DNA of 44,575 nt from Desulfobacteraceae bacterium (GTDB taxonomy: Bacteria; Desulfobacterota; Desulfobacteria; Desulfobacterales; Desulfosarcinaceae). Location: positions 1-44,575 of the forward strand of contig JABDIN010000016.1 of assembly GCA_013003715.1 (NCBI GenBank), given 5' to 3'. Position 1 is the stretch's first letter, and the number at the start of each line of letters is the position of its first letter. The translations under genes were made by a program, and so were the position numbers. The notes under the pieces are model-generated. The model did not search any database and had not been told where the DNA came from. It was given only the letters and a program-made list of their open reading frames with translations. Below are positions 25,309-34,001 of this stretch, piece after piece.

Positions 25309-26502
25309 ATGAAACCGGTTGAAATTTCAAAAGGTATTTATGACGTAGGTGTCAATGATTGGAACATCAAAGACTTCCATGGCTATTCCACGCCATATGG
25401 AACCAGCTATAACGCGTTTCTCGTGATAGATGAGAAAATAGCCTTGATCGATACGGTAAAAAGTGAGTTCGCAGATCAACTCATCGACAACATTTCAGCC
25501 ATCGTCGATCCGCGGAAAATCGATTATGTCGTCAGCAACCACACGGAAATGGATCATTCCGGCGCACTGGCCCGGGTCATGCACCGTATCGGTGAGGAGA
25601 AACCGCTCTATTGCTCCAAAATGGGACATAAAAATCTGTCACAACACTTCTCACACGACTGGCACTACCATCCCATCGAAAACAGCGAGGAACTCAGCCT
25701 GGGGGAAAAAACCCTGACGTTTCTGGAAACCCGGATGCTCCATTGGCCGGACAGCATGTTCACCTTTATTAAGGAAGACGGCATCCTGTTTTCCAGCGAC
25801 GCTTTCGGCCAGCACTATGCCGGTTTCGAAAAATTTGATGATGTGGTCGGCCACACGATTATGCTGCACGCCCAAAAATACTATGCGAATATATTGATGC
25901 TGTTTGCCCCGCTGATTCAAAAACTGGTGGACAAGGTCCGGCAGATGGGCCTCGACATAAAAATGATTTGCCCGGACCACGGCATCATCTGGCGGCAGTC
26001 GCCTGGTAAAATAATCGATGCCTATGTGCAATGGAGCCGTCATCACACGGAGCACAAGGCTGTGGTCGTTTACGACACCATGTGGCACAGTACCGAGAAA
26101 ATGGCCGATGCCATTGCCACGGGGTTGTACGAACAGGGGGTACGGGTTCGTCCCATGTACCTTCGCAAATGGCACCGCAGCGATATCATGACCGATGTAC
26201 TGGACGCCAAGGCGGTGGTCGTCGGCTCACCCACACTCAACAACGGGTTGTTTCCGACGATCAGTGACTTTCTCACTTACATGAAAGGACTCAAACCCCA
26301 ACAAAAGATTGGTGGTGCTTTTGGTTCATACGGTTGGAGCGGAGAATCCGTCAAACTGATCCAGCAGGAGCTTGAAGCGATGAAATTCGACATCATCGAG
26401 CCGGGCATCAAATCACACTTTGTCCCGGACACCGATGGTTCGAACACGGCATATGAATTCGGGAAAAAAATCGGGCAAGCCATCATCGCCTCGGGTGATT
26501 AA
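25309..26502 (+). CDS. roo: Flavodiiron protein / rubredoxin:oxygen oxidoreductase (A-type flavoprotein)
   Basis: 397 aa. The N-terminal metallo-beta-lactamase-like domain has all diiron ligands at nearly the same numbers as D. gigas ROO: H78, E80, D82 and H83 in HTEMDH, H145 (HWPD), D164 (SSDAF) and H224 (PDHG). A C-terminal flavodoxin domain (about 252-397) binds FMN (GSPTLNNG, GSYGWSGES). It reduces oxygen (or nitric oxide) to water at the expense of rubredoxin, protecting the anaerobic cytosol. The rubredoxin gene lies upstream. This ends the oxygen-defence series, and a structured RNA candidate follows. Confidence 0.96.
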   Translation: MKPVEISKGIYDVGVNDWNIKDFHGYSTPYGTSYNAFLVIDEKIALIDTVKSEFADQLIDNISAIVDPRKIDYVVSNHTEMDHSGALARVMHRIGEEKPLYCSKMGHKNLSQHFSHDWHYHPIENSEELSLGEKTLTFLETRMLHWPDSMFTFIKEDGILFSSDAFGQHYAGFEKFDDVVGHTIMLHAQKYYANILMLFAPLIQKLVDKVRQMGLDIKMICPDHGIIWRQSPGKIIDAYVQWSRHHTEHKAVVVYDTMWHSTEKMADAIATGLYEQGVRVRPMYLRKWHRSDIMTDVLDAKAVVVGSPTLNNGLFPTISDFLTYMKGLKPQQKIGGAFGSYGWSGESVKLIQQELEAMKFDIIEPGIKSHFVPDTDGSNTAYEFGKKIGQAIIASGD

Positions 26503-26964
26503 CGTTTAATCGATGGTCTTCAATTGCAAATCTTGTGCAACCATCTGCCTGCAGATGGTTGTGATGTTGCGCTACGGGTCAATATGAAAAAGAACTGCTG
26601 AATTATTCAATACCGTCGTACCCGCATCGAAATTGGGAACCAAATGCCTGAATCTTGCACGTGTTGGAGGCTTTCATATGCCCCGGCGGCGGGATTTACG
26701 CTCCGCTCCAACAAGGCATTAAGGGTGAAGCCCCACATCTTTTGGAACAAAAGTGTGGTGATCAGCCTACCGCGATCCCTTAATAACGCAGCAGATGGAA
26801 GCCTCCGGCACGCCTTTAGGTGAAAATTAATGAGAAAATCAGATTACTATCCGTTTTACCATACGGGTAATATTGAAATCCTCTAAAATTCAATGTTAGC
26901 CCCTATAAACAATGGTTTTAATTCTTTCTCGTTAATTTTCATGTAAGATTCAGGTAATATGACG
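26503..26964. other. Gene-free region with strong RNA structure
   Basis: 462 nt between roo (+) and tldE (-), with no plausible ORF. A perfect 12-bp self-complementary stretch, CAACCATCTGCC and its complement (26538-26561, hairpin tip at 26549-26550), lies 36 nt after roo and may end its transcript, although no T-run follows. Next comes the structured RNA candidate at 26660-26812. The last 120 nt are AT-rich without visible structure. Confidence 0.6.
26660..26812 (+). ncRNA. Candidate structured RNA, rod-like, possibly 6S-like
   Basis: An 18-bp closing stem (26660-26677 with 26795-26812) pairs without a gap; three pairs are G-U only on the plus strand (26664, 26665, 26674), which argues for a plus-strand RNA. 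Inside, a perfect 7-bp helix TTAAGGG/CCCTTAA (26719-26725 with 26777-26783), then an open internal loop, then an apical hairpin CCACA-T-CTTTTG-GAA-CAAAAG-TGTGG (26733-26758). A side hairpin GCGG/CCGC is possible at 26689-26706. The long rod with a central open region and a length of about 153 nt recalls 6S RNA, but I cannot confirm the family. tmRNA, RNase P and SRP signatures are absent. Confidence 0.6.
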
Positions 26965-28287
26965 CTATAATGTAAATCGAAAATCATTCACGATGGCGCC
27001 GGGAATGTTCTGGCATTCCGTATGTCTGCACAATTGGGTGTTTGATGATACCAACAACTCCTGTTCCGCTGTCAGGGCTTCCAGATTTTCGCCTAAAACA
27101 TTGTACATGGTTTCGTCAAATCTCATGACGTTTATGGGAGCCTCTATTTCCCCGTTTTTGATATGGAAGGCGGCAAAACGGGTCAATCCGGTGAGTCTCG
27201 CCGAATTCACATCGGAAAAATTTATATAATGAAGGTTGTTGAGATAAAGACCCGTATCCAATGTCGGGATGATGTCTTTTGTTCTCAATTTTCCCGGCAG
27301 GATCTCAAGGGAATCCGCAGTCTCCTCGGCGGATGCACCATTACACTCCATATTTAATTCAACTGCGCTTCTGGAACCGACCAGGGGGTCTTTGATCGTT
27401 CCATCTTGAACCAAGGTAATTTCATCGGGTTTGATAAAGCCGTCGCTTTGAAACCGGCAGGCACTTCCACCGCCGGTGTTCTCAAGAATCGTCACACCCG
27501 GATTCAGCCGTTTTCCTTCATATATCATCCGGTTCAGGGATGAAGTCTTGTTATGGCGGTCGCGGGCGCCGAAGGCTCGTCTATTAAGAACGTCGACCAG
27601 ATCGCCCATCGCTTTTGGTGCGAGATATACCCGATATGCACCGGGGGAGATGGTAAGAGGATCTCTTTTCATTATTTCAAGCTGCGCCCTGGCCTGATCC
27701 ATTTTCCCCTGAAACAGATTCTGATCCCAGGTGAAACCCGTGTACCCTGATTTCACGGCTTTATCCTGATGGTGATACAAACTGAAATCAAAATTGAAGC
27801 TATGGCTTTCATACCAGTTCTTTTGGCCCAGGTTGTTTGCAAACCCTCTGTAGATCAGACCGGCTGCATAGATACCCACCAGATCATTCCCTTCTGCTGA
27901 ATGCAGAATCCGGTCCATGGCTGCCTGCGTGTCCGGCAACTCATTTTTCCCGATATCTTCAGTGGAATGAATGTGGCGGGAATATGATAAATAAGCATCT
28001 TCAGGGAGGAGGCTCACCTTGGCGTGAAGGTTTTCAACAGCACTGGCCACCTGTGTTTTATCAATGTCCAGCGACTGCAACAAGGAAAATGAATGGGAGA
28101 TTCTCTTTCGTCCATTTATCAAAGTAATCTCCAGATAGGACTGCTCCACCTTTCCCCCCTGGCGAATCCTGGCGTTGTTCATCCGCACAAAATCGGACAG
28201 TTCTCCCCGAATATTCAAAAGCAATATGTCATCAGCGTCTGCCAATTGAAAAGCATGATCGGCCAATTTATAAAAATAATCTCTCAT
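26965..28287 (-). CDS. tldE: TldE/PmbA family protein
   Basis: 440 aa. It is the non-catalytic partner of the TldD/TldE metalloprotease: the fold is shared (ENTGGGSACRFQSDG, TRFAAFHIKNGEIEAPINVMRFDETMYNVLG) but there is no HExxxH motif. In characterised heterodimers TldD carries the zinc and both subunits form a closed chamber that admits only unfolded peptides. Its ATG overlaps the tldD stop by 4 nt (ATGA), so the subunits should be made in equal amounts. Known pairs mature microcin B17 and degrade CcdA. It is the last gene of the minus-strand peptide-related series. Confidence 0.92.
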   Translation of the reverse strand: MRDYFYKLADHAFQLADADDILLLNIRGELSDFVRMNNARIRQGGKVEQSYLEITLINGRKRISHSFSLLQSLDIDKTQVASAVENLHAKVSLLPEDAYLSYSRHIHSTEDIGKNELPDTQAAMDRILHSAEGNDLVGIYAAGLIYRGFANNLGQKNWYESHSFNFDFSLYHHQDKAVKSGYTGFTWDQNLFQGKMDQARAQLEIMKRDPLTISPGAYRVYLAPKAMGDLVDVLNRRAFGARDRHNKTSSLNRMIYEGKRLNPGVTILENTGGGSACRFQSDGFIKPDEITLVQDGTIKDPLVGSRSAVELNMECNGASAEETADSLEILPGKLRTKDIIPTLDTGLYLNNLHYINFSDVNSARLTGLTRFAAFHIKNGEIEAPINVMRFDETMYNVLGENLEALTAEQELLVSSNTQLCRHTECQNIPGAIVNDFRFTL

Positions 28288-29738
28288 TGGTTCTCGCCTC
28301 CAAACACGTCAACATCCGTAAAAAGACATGCCGGTGTCGCATGCCCAACATGGATTGTCTGGTTGGGCTCGCCCTTACCACAATTGGGTGTTCCCATGAC
28401 GTGGAAGGTATCCTCATTGCCGACCATTTTTAGATTTCGCCAGAAAATCCCTGAAATTCCGCGATAATTCGGATTTTTCACAACCGAAGTGAGCCGGCCG
28501 TTTTCGATTAACCTTCCGAATTCGCAGCCGAATTGAAATTTATTTCTCGAATCATCGATGGACCAGGACAAGTTGGTTTGCATGTATATACCCCTCTCAA
28601 TCGCTGCCACCATGTCGTTGAAGGAGGAGGTGCCGGATTCCAGATTCAGGTTGGCCATACGGTCGATGGGTGGTCGGTTCCATCTCACAGCCCGGGCATT
28701 GGCCACACCGGGAATTCCGGACCTGGCCTGGGATATGACCGATCCCAGTCCTCTTCTAAGAATACCATTTTCAATAAGGTAACTTTTATCGGCAATGGCG
28801 CCCTCATCATCAATCTCATAACTCGCGAGCTGATATGGTCTCGTCGGATCAAAAGTGATATTCATGAGATCACTTCCGTATCGATAGCTGCCGAACATCT
28901 CCGGTGTAACAAAAGATGTCCCCGCGAAGTTACGTTCATCTCCCAATATGCGGTCTATCTCCAAAGGATGCCCGACACTTTCGTGGACCTGTATGTTCAT
29001 CTGGCCGGAATCAAGCAGCACATCCATTTTTCCGGAAGGACAATTGGGTGCATCAACAAGTTCTAGTGCCTCCTCTGCGGCCACAGATACGGTATGCCGC
29101 ATTTTATCTTCACTAAGGAGTTCCCATCCGCCCTGGCGGCTATCGCTGATGATCCACCCCAGGCTGCGTCTTTGGGTTTCCGCACCCTTATTGGCCATGA
29201 CAAATATTTTGGGAAAAACATAGCTGAATGCTTGAACCATATCGCCGCCGGTGGAGGTGATATACCGGTTGGTCACCAATTTATGCTCCAATATGACCTG
29301 CCAATCCACAATCTGGTCGCTCACCTGTAAATTCTCACTCAACTTTTTTGCAAATGAGGTTTTTTCTTCGAGTGATACCGACTCCCATGGCGTTTTCACA
29401 TACCGTTTTCGCTCTCCCGAAGGATTGGAAAAACCAATCCGGCTGAAATCGATGAGCGGGTATTTCTGGTTGAGCCGGCAATGGTCCATGGCATTGGCGA
29501 CCGCGGTTTTGAGTCCTACCTCCGAAATATCGCATGTGGCGCCGTACCCCATGCCCTTTCCCTGAACGACGGTGACCATAAAGCCGCGTTCTTCAACGGT
29601 ATTAACAGGTTCCAGTACGTTTTTCCGGACATGGATCAGTTCCTTCTTTTCTTCCGTAAGACGAAGAGAACAAAAGTCCGCATCCGGCAAATTATCCAGG
29701 AACCAATGCTTCAACTGATGATCCGTCATATAATCCAT
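28284..29738 (-). CDS. tldD: TldD family zinc metalloprotease
   Basis: 484 aa, typical TldD size. The zinc motif HESVGHPLEID gives H252, E253 and H257, and the third ligand is probably the Cys of TPNCGKGEP near the C-terminus. The family motif LIENGILRRGLGS and the GIPGVANARAVRW segment are also present. The catalytic site is intact. With TldE it would cut unstructured peptides inside a chamber. It follows the M20D gene by 28 nt. A role in final peptide breakdown or in leader removal from a modified peptide are both open. Confidence 0.94.
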   Translation of the reverse strand: MDYMTDHQLKHWFLDNLPDADFCSLRLTEEKKELIHVRKNVLEPVNTVEERGFMVTVVQGKGMGYGATCDISEVGLKTAVANAMDHCRLNQKYPLIDFSRIGFSNPSGERKRYVKTPWESVSLEEKTSFAKKLSENLQVSDQIVDWQVILEHKLVTNRYITSTGGDMVQAFSYVFPKIFVMANKGAETQRRSLGWIISDSRQGGWELLSEDKMRHTVSVAAEEALELVDAPNCPSGKMDVLLDSGQMNIQVHESVGHPLEIDRILGDERNFAGTSFVTPEMFGSYRYGSDLMNITFDPTRPYQLASYEIDDEGAIADKSYLIENGILRRGLGSVISQARSGIPGVANARAVRWNRPPIDRMANLNLESGTSSFNDMVAAIERGIYMQTNLSWSIDDSRNKFQFGCEFGRLIENGRLTSVVKNPNYRGISGIFWRNLKMVGNEDTFHVMGTPNCGKGEPNQTIHVGHATPACLFTDVDVFGGENQ

Positions 29739-29766
29739 ATTCTTTTACTCGCTCATGGGAGATGAT

Positions 29767-31086
29767 TTAATTATCGGTATCAACCTGTTGCGTATACACC
29801 TTCCACAGGTGCAGATACTCTTTTTTCGTCATTTGAGGTTTTTGGGCTTTAACCTCCAACGCCGTTTCCGCTCCATCGGCCAGGAGATCGATAACCGTCA
29901 TCGCCAACAGCTTCGTCGATACAATATAGGCTAAATCTTTATCGGTAATTTCATAATCCTTGGTATGACCCCGTCCTGTAATACCACCGGTGTTCGGGTG
30001 AATGGCCGGCATGATGTGCATGATATCGCCGATATCGCTCGAGCCTGTGCCGTGTTTTCCTTTGACCACATGTTCGGCACCCACCACCGCTTCGGCATTG
30101 GCACGGTACAGATCCATCAATATCGGATCACCGGAGCGCGGCAAATAACCGGGAATTTCCTTTATTTCAACCTCGGCCCCAACAGCCATTGCCCCGGCTT
30201 GCAGGGCGCTATTGACTTTTTTACTCGCATCCAGGACAGCCTCCATGGTTTTCCCACGGACATAGGTTTCAATGCGTACATCAGCCGGTACGATATTGAC
30301 AAGATCTCCGCCCTTGGTAATGATGGGATGAACGCGAATACAATCGTCATCCTTAAACGTTTCCCGGTTAGCATTGATACCCTGCAGGCCTAAAATAGCC
30401 GCATTCAGGGCATTCACCCCCAGGTGCGGTGAACCGCCGGCATGGGCCTCGCGACCTTTGTATTTGACAAATTTCGCGATAAAACCATTGGATGAACCAT
30501 GGGTGACCACCTTGGCATCATCCCGACTGGTGGAGTGAAACATCACCGTCATGTCAATGTCATCCATGGCGCCGACCCGAATAAATTCCTGTTTGCCACC
30601 CAAAAATTCAATTTTCCCCTCTTCACGGAGACGTTGACGGAATTCTATCTCGACGGGCTCTTCTGCGGGCACGGCCATAAAGACGACATCCCCGGAGAAT
30701 TGTTCACCGGCACCCGACAATTTCAGCGCCATAGCGGTTCCAAGCATGCAGGCGATTTGAATGTTATGGCCGCAGGAATGGGCTGCACCGGTGACGATAT
30801 CGGCATGGGGATGCTCCGGACACAGCACCGCATCCAATTCCCCCATGACGGCGACGCGCGCCTTTGTCGATTTGCCCTTTAATACTGCTTTTGATCCGGT
30901 AATCGCTATTTTGTTCTCAAAGGGTAATTTCAGCTCCTCGAAAACACTCTCGACCAGCGCTGCCGTTTTATACTCCTTGTAACCGAGTTCGGGATTTCTT
31001 GATATTTTGTCACCAATTCCGATAATTCTCCCGGCCTGCTCATCGATCGTTTTACAGACCATCTCTTTAAGCGCTTGTTTATTCAC
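29767..31086 (-). CDS. M20D-family amidohydrolase (AbgB/IAA-amino acid hydrolase-like)
   Basis: 439 aa from a GTG at 31086, after AAGGAG. Metal-ligand motifs are kept: AHSCGHN (H103, C105, H107; family CGHD has Asp where this has Asn), VPAEEP (E142/E143), the lid-domain EAHAGGSPH, and GSSDIGDIMHIMPAIHP near the end, which resembles p-aminobenzoyl-glutamate hydrolase subunit B. Such enzymes split N-acyl or N-aroyl amino acid bonds in the cytosol. It probably trims conjugated amino acids imported by the ABC system of this series. The MFS gene lies 51 nt upstream. Confidence 0.9.
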   Translation of the reverse strand: MNKQALKEMVCKTIDEQAGRIIGIGDKISRNPELGYKEYKTAALVESVFEELKLPFENKIAITGSKAVLKGKSTKARVAVMGELDAVLCPEHPHADIVTGAAHSCGHNIQIACMLGTAMALKLSGAGEQFSGDVVFMAVPAEEPVEIEFRQRLREEGKIEFLGGKQEFIRVGAMDDIDMTVMFHSTSRDDAKVVTHGSSNGFIAKFVKYKGREAHAGGSPHLGVNALNAAILGLQGINANRETFKDDDCIRVHPIITKGGDLVNIVPADVRIETYVRGKTMEAVLDASKKVNSALQAGAMAVGAEVEIKEIPGYLPRSGDPILMDLYRANAEAVVGAEHVVKGKHGTGSSDIGDIMHIMPAIHPNTGGITGRGHTKDYEITDKDLAYIVSTKLLAMTVIDLLADGAETALEVKAQKPQMTKKEYLHLWKVYTQQVDTDN

Positions 31087-31137
31087 TCCAATTCTCCTTA
31101 ATTACCTGAAAAAAGATATGATATCAGATGGCAAATG

Positions 31138-32451
31138 TTAATCGAGCGATCGTATACGGGGTGTAAAAAAAAGATAATATAAGGTGACCACGGCCAGAAG
31201 GGCGGCCGAACCGCCGAGTGCCAATCGAATACCGAAAAGATCGGCGAGAACGCTCACAAGGAAAACACCTGACAGGGTTATGCCCCAATTCATGTAATAT
31301 ACACTCAAAACCCGTCCCCGATGCTGATCATCCGTGTTTGACTGAAGTAGCGTGTTGCTTAGTACCAATCTGCCTGAATGCCCGAAACCGAGTGGGATAA
31401 AAACCACCAGGGCAAGTAAATAGGAGCTGGTGGTGCTGAATATCACCAGCGAGATGGAACTCAGGAGAAGGCTTAACAGAAAAAAAAGACCGCGGTTCTT
31501 ATTGCTCATCGAGGCGATAATCAATGAGCCGGCAAGTGCGCCGATGCCTGAAATACTGATCAACAACCCTTGCCTGGCGCTGGATTCCGTCAAGGCCATC
31601 AACAATGAACCGACCACCGGCAATGAGACGAGCGTTCCGAAACTGGCGGCCTCGACCATGAAGATGTCCTTTGCAAAAATAGGCAGAAGGAACATATAGG
31701 GCATTGAAAGAATGGTGCCCACAAGGGTCAGGAAGAGAATGGCCATCACATTTTTATTGCCCCGGATGTAACGCAGCACGTCTTTTACTTCGTGGACGGT
31801 TCCCCTGTTTTTAAACTGAATGGTTTTTGTTTTCGGCAAAAGGATGGCGACAAAAAAACCGATCATGTACAGAACGCTCATGATATAATACACACCTTCA
31901 ATATCCCACAGCGCGATAAAAAAGCCGGCAAACGCGGGTGCGGTCAGTCGAAGCAGATTCATAGCGGCGGTGCTTAAAGCGATGGCGTTCATCAAGGTGT
32001 CTTCCCCCACCAGCTCATGGATAATGGCCTGACGCGCGGGCATCATTAACGACATCACCACCCCCTGGAGAAAGGCGGCGATAAACAGGTGAACCCAGGA
32101 TATTTTACCCAATGTAATGGATACGGCTATCATGAAAGCAACGAGCGCCGATGCAATCTGGGCGGCAACGAGAATATCCTTCTTTCTCATACGATCCGCC
32201 AGAACACCGCCGAACAAGGAAACGGTCAGGAGTGGCAGGGCACTGCAAAGACTGATGGCGCCCAACATGATAGCGCTCCCGCTAAGCTCGTAAATAAACC
32301 AGGAACGGGCAACCATCTGCATATTCATGGCAAATGTCTGCATCAGAAGCACACCGAAATAGATACGGTAGGCGGGAATTTTTAATGCGACAAAAGTGCT
32401 TTTGTTGTTTTTCAAATGGTTCGGATCAGCCTCAGAATCCTTGGAGTTCAT
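31138..32451 (-). CDS. MFS transporter (EntS/MFS_3-like), probable exporter
   Basis: 437 aa with twelve predicted membrane helices. The loop after helix 2 reads GGVLADRMRKKD, the MFS signature; later helices (LGFGHSGRLVLSNTLLQSNTDDQHRGRVLSVYYMNWG) resemble the EntS-type MFS_3 group, many of which export peptides, siderophores or drugs. It is embedded among peptidase genes (39 nt after the M20 gene, 51 nt before M20D), so it may export an end product or a compound too toxic to keep. The direction of transport is inferred. Confidence 0.9.
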   Translation of the reverse strand: MNSKDSEADPNHLKNNKSTFVALKIPAYRIYFGVLLMQTFAMNMQMVARSWFIYELSGSAIMLGAISLCSALPLLTVSLFGGVLADRMRKKDILVAAQIASALVAFMIAVSITLGKISWVHLFIAAFLQGVVMSLMMPARQAIIHELVGEDTLMNAIALSTAAMNLLRLTAPAFAGFFIALWDIEGVYYIMSVLYMIGFFVAILLPKTKTIQFKNRGTVHEVKDVLRYIRGNKNVMAILFLTLVGTILSMPYMFLLPIFAKDIFMVEAASFGTLVSLPVVGSLLMALTESSARQGLLISISGIGALAGSLIIASMSNKNRGLFFLLSLLLSSISLVIFSTTSSYLLALVVFIPLGFGHSGRLVLSNTLLQSNTDDQHRGRVLSVYYMNWGITLSGVFLVSVLADLFGIRLALGGSAALLAVVTLYYLFFTPRIRSLD

Positions 32452-32490
32452 TCACGTTTATTCCGTATTAAATATGCATTAACATGCAGT

Positions 32491-33936
32491 CTATATGCGT
32501 TTGACAGTGGACGCATATTCATAGAGTACGCGCACAAAACTTTTCTCTATCTCACGGAGCCCCTTGACCTTCCCATCGCCTTCGATTACAAAAAACTCAT
32601 CCGGCCCATGAGCCCGCTCTCCATGACCAAGACCGGCCACACAAAATTCCAGGTTTAAAGGCGGTCCACTAAAAATCGGGAAAGGAATAAAACCCATATT
32701 ACGCGGCCAGACCTTGGCATTCACACCAAATGGGCGCAAGGCACGTACGGCAGCTTGAATGATTTCAGCATCTGGGTCAGTATCACAGGGGGGATTCAGA
32801 TTGTTGGCCTGCATCTGAATACCCTCAAATCCATGGTCATCCAAATGTTTACGGACTTTGGAGACAATATCATCGGGGTCCATGTCCGGTACAATCCGCA
32901 TGTCAATCTTTGCGATAGCCTTGTATGGAAGAATCGTCTTTGATCCCTCTCCCGTATAACCGGCGGAAATGCCGTCGATATTCAATGTCGGCTGGAAAAA
33001 AAATCGGTTCATGAGTTCGATTTTGCTCTCATTGCCGATAAAATTGTCCACATGCAGGCTGTTCCGAAAGGCATCGAGGCTGACCTCGTCCACGACGGCT
33101 TTAAACAGCTCCTTTTGTTTATCGCTGGGCGGTTTTACATCATCATAAAAACCTTTTATGAGTGCACGATTGCCGTCCGGCGTCGTCATGGAAGCCAGGG
33201 CCTGGATCATTACCCAGGCCGGATTGTCCGCAATGGCCTTCAGGGATGAGTGAATATTATAATCCCGGGGGCCCCGCCCGAGGGTCTTCCCGTCACACTC
33301 CAGGGTCAGGTATACGATCCCCTTGGTTCCGGGCCAGATCAGGGTTCCGCCATCCCTTTCCTGTTTGCCCATGGGCATAAAAACGGCATCGGCACGCTTT
33401 AGCATGTCTGCATGCTCCTTCACGAACCCGTACAAGCTTTTACTGCCCATTTCCTCTTCGCCTTCAGCGATAAATATCAAATTAACGGGAAGCGTTTCAC
33501 CGGCATCCTGAATCGCCTCGACAGCGTTGAGAAATGCCCCCATGGGTCCCTTGGAATTGGTAGCCCCTCTGCCCATGAGCACTTTGGGATAGGGCGGCTC
33601 CGAAGTGATAAGGCCTTCGAAGGGGTCCACAGTCCATGGATCATCTTTGACCGGCATCACGTCGTACATGAAATAGACGAGCAAGGTCTTCGGTGCACCA
33701 ACCCAGCGCTCACCATATACAACGGGATGCCCGGGTGTTTCATATATTTTTACCGGATCGCATCCCAAATCATTGAAATATCCGGCGACCAACTCAGCAC
33801 ATTCCGCTATCCCCTCACCGGTATAGGATATGCTGGGCTGCCGGACAAGCTCTCGCAATCGCCCGAGATGGCGTTCAAGGTCACGATCTATTACATCATC
33901 TATGTGTGATATTATCTTTTCGGAAACGGGTTCCAT
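32491..33936 (-). CDS. M20-family metallohydrolase homologue with altered metal ligands
   Basis: 481 aa; I chose the ATG at 33936, after GAAGGAG, not the longer ORF that would overlap the M14 gene. The fold is M20 (ArgE/DapE/CPG2 type) with a dimerisation domain. Aligned by motif, YFMYDVMPV has Met (M90) where the first zinc His of GHxDVxPV belongs, GRGATNSKGP has Asn (N127) for the bridging Asp, and DAVFMPM has Met (M189) where the next acidic ligand is expected. The EGEEE acidic run (E158, E160-E162) and the final His (GERAHGPDEFF) remain. Standard di-zinc catalysis looks doubtful; it may use one metal or have another role. Confidence 0.87.
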   Translation of the reverse strand: MEPVSEKIISHIDDVIDRDLERHLGRLRELVRQPSISYTGEGIAECAELVAGYFNDLGCDPVKIYETPGHPVVYGERWVGAPKTLLVYFMYDVMPVKDDPWTVDPFEGLITSEPPYPKVLMGRGATNSKGPMGAFLNAVEAIQDAGETLPVNLIFIAEGEEEMGSKSLYGFVKEHADMLKRADAVFMPMGKQERDGGTLIWPGTKGIVYLTLECDGKTLGRGPRDYNIHSSLKAIADNPAWVMIQALASMTTPDGNRALIKGFYDDVKPPSDKQKELFKAVVDEVSLDAFRNSLHVDNFIGNESKIELMNRFFFQPTLNIDGISAGYTGEGSKTILPYKAIAKIDMRIVPDMDPDDIVSKVRKHLDDHGFEGIQMQANNLNPPCDTDPDAEIIQAAVRALRPFGVNAKVWPRNMGFIPFPIFSGPPLNLEFCVAGLGHGERAHGPDEFFVIEGDGKVKGLREIEKSFVRVLYEYASTVKRI

Positions 33937-34001
33937 TTTTACTCCTTCGTCACAAAAAATCAAGAGACGGGACATTTTCTTTTGCGGATATTGTGGAAGA
34001 T

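Noticed and set aside
26538-26561. Perfect self-complementary stretch after roo, considered as a rho-independent terminator
   Set aside because: The loop is only 2-4 nt and no T-run follows on either strand, so I kept it as an inverted repeat within the intergenic entry.
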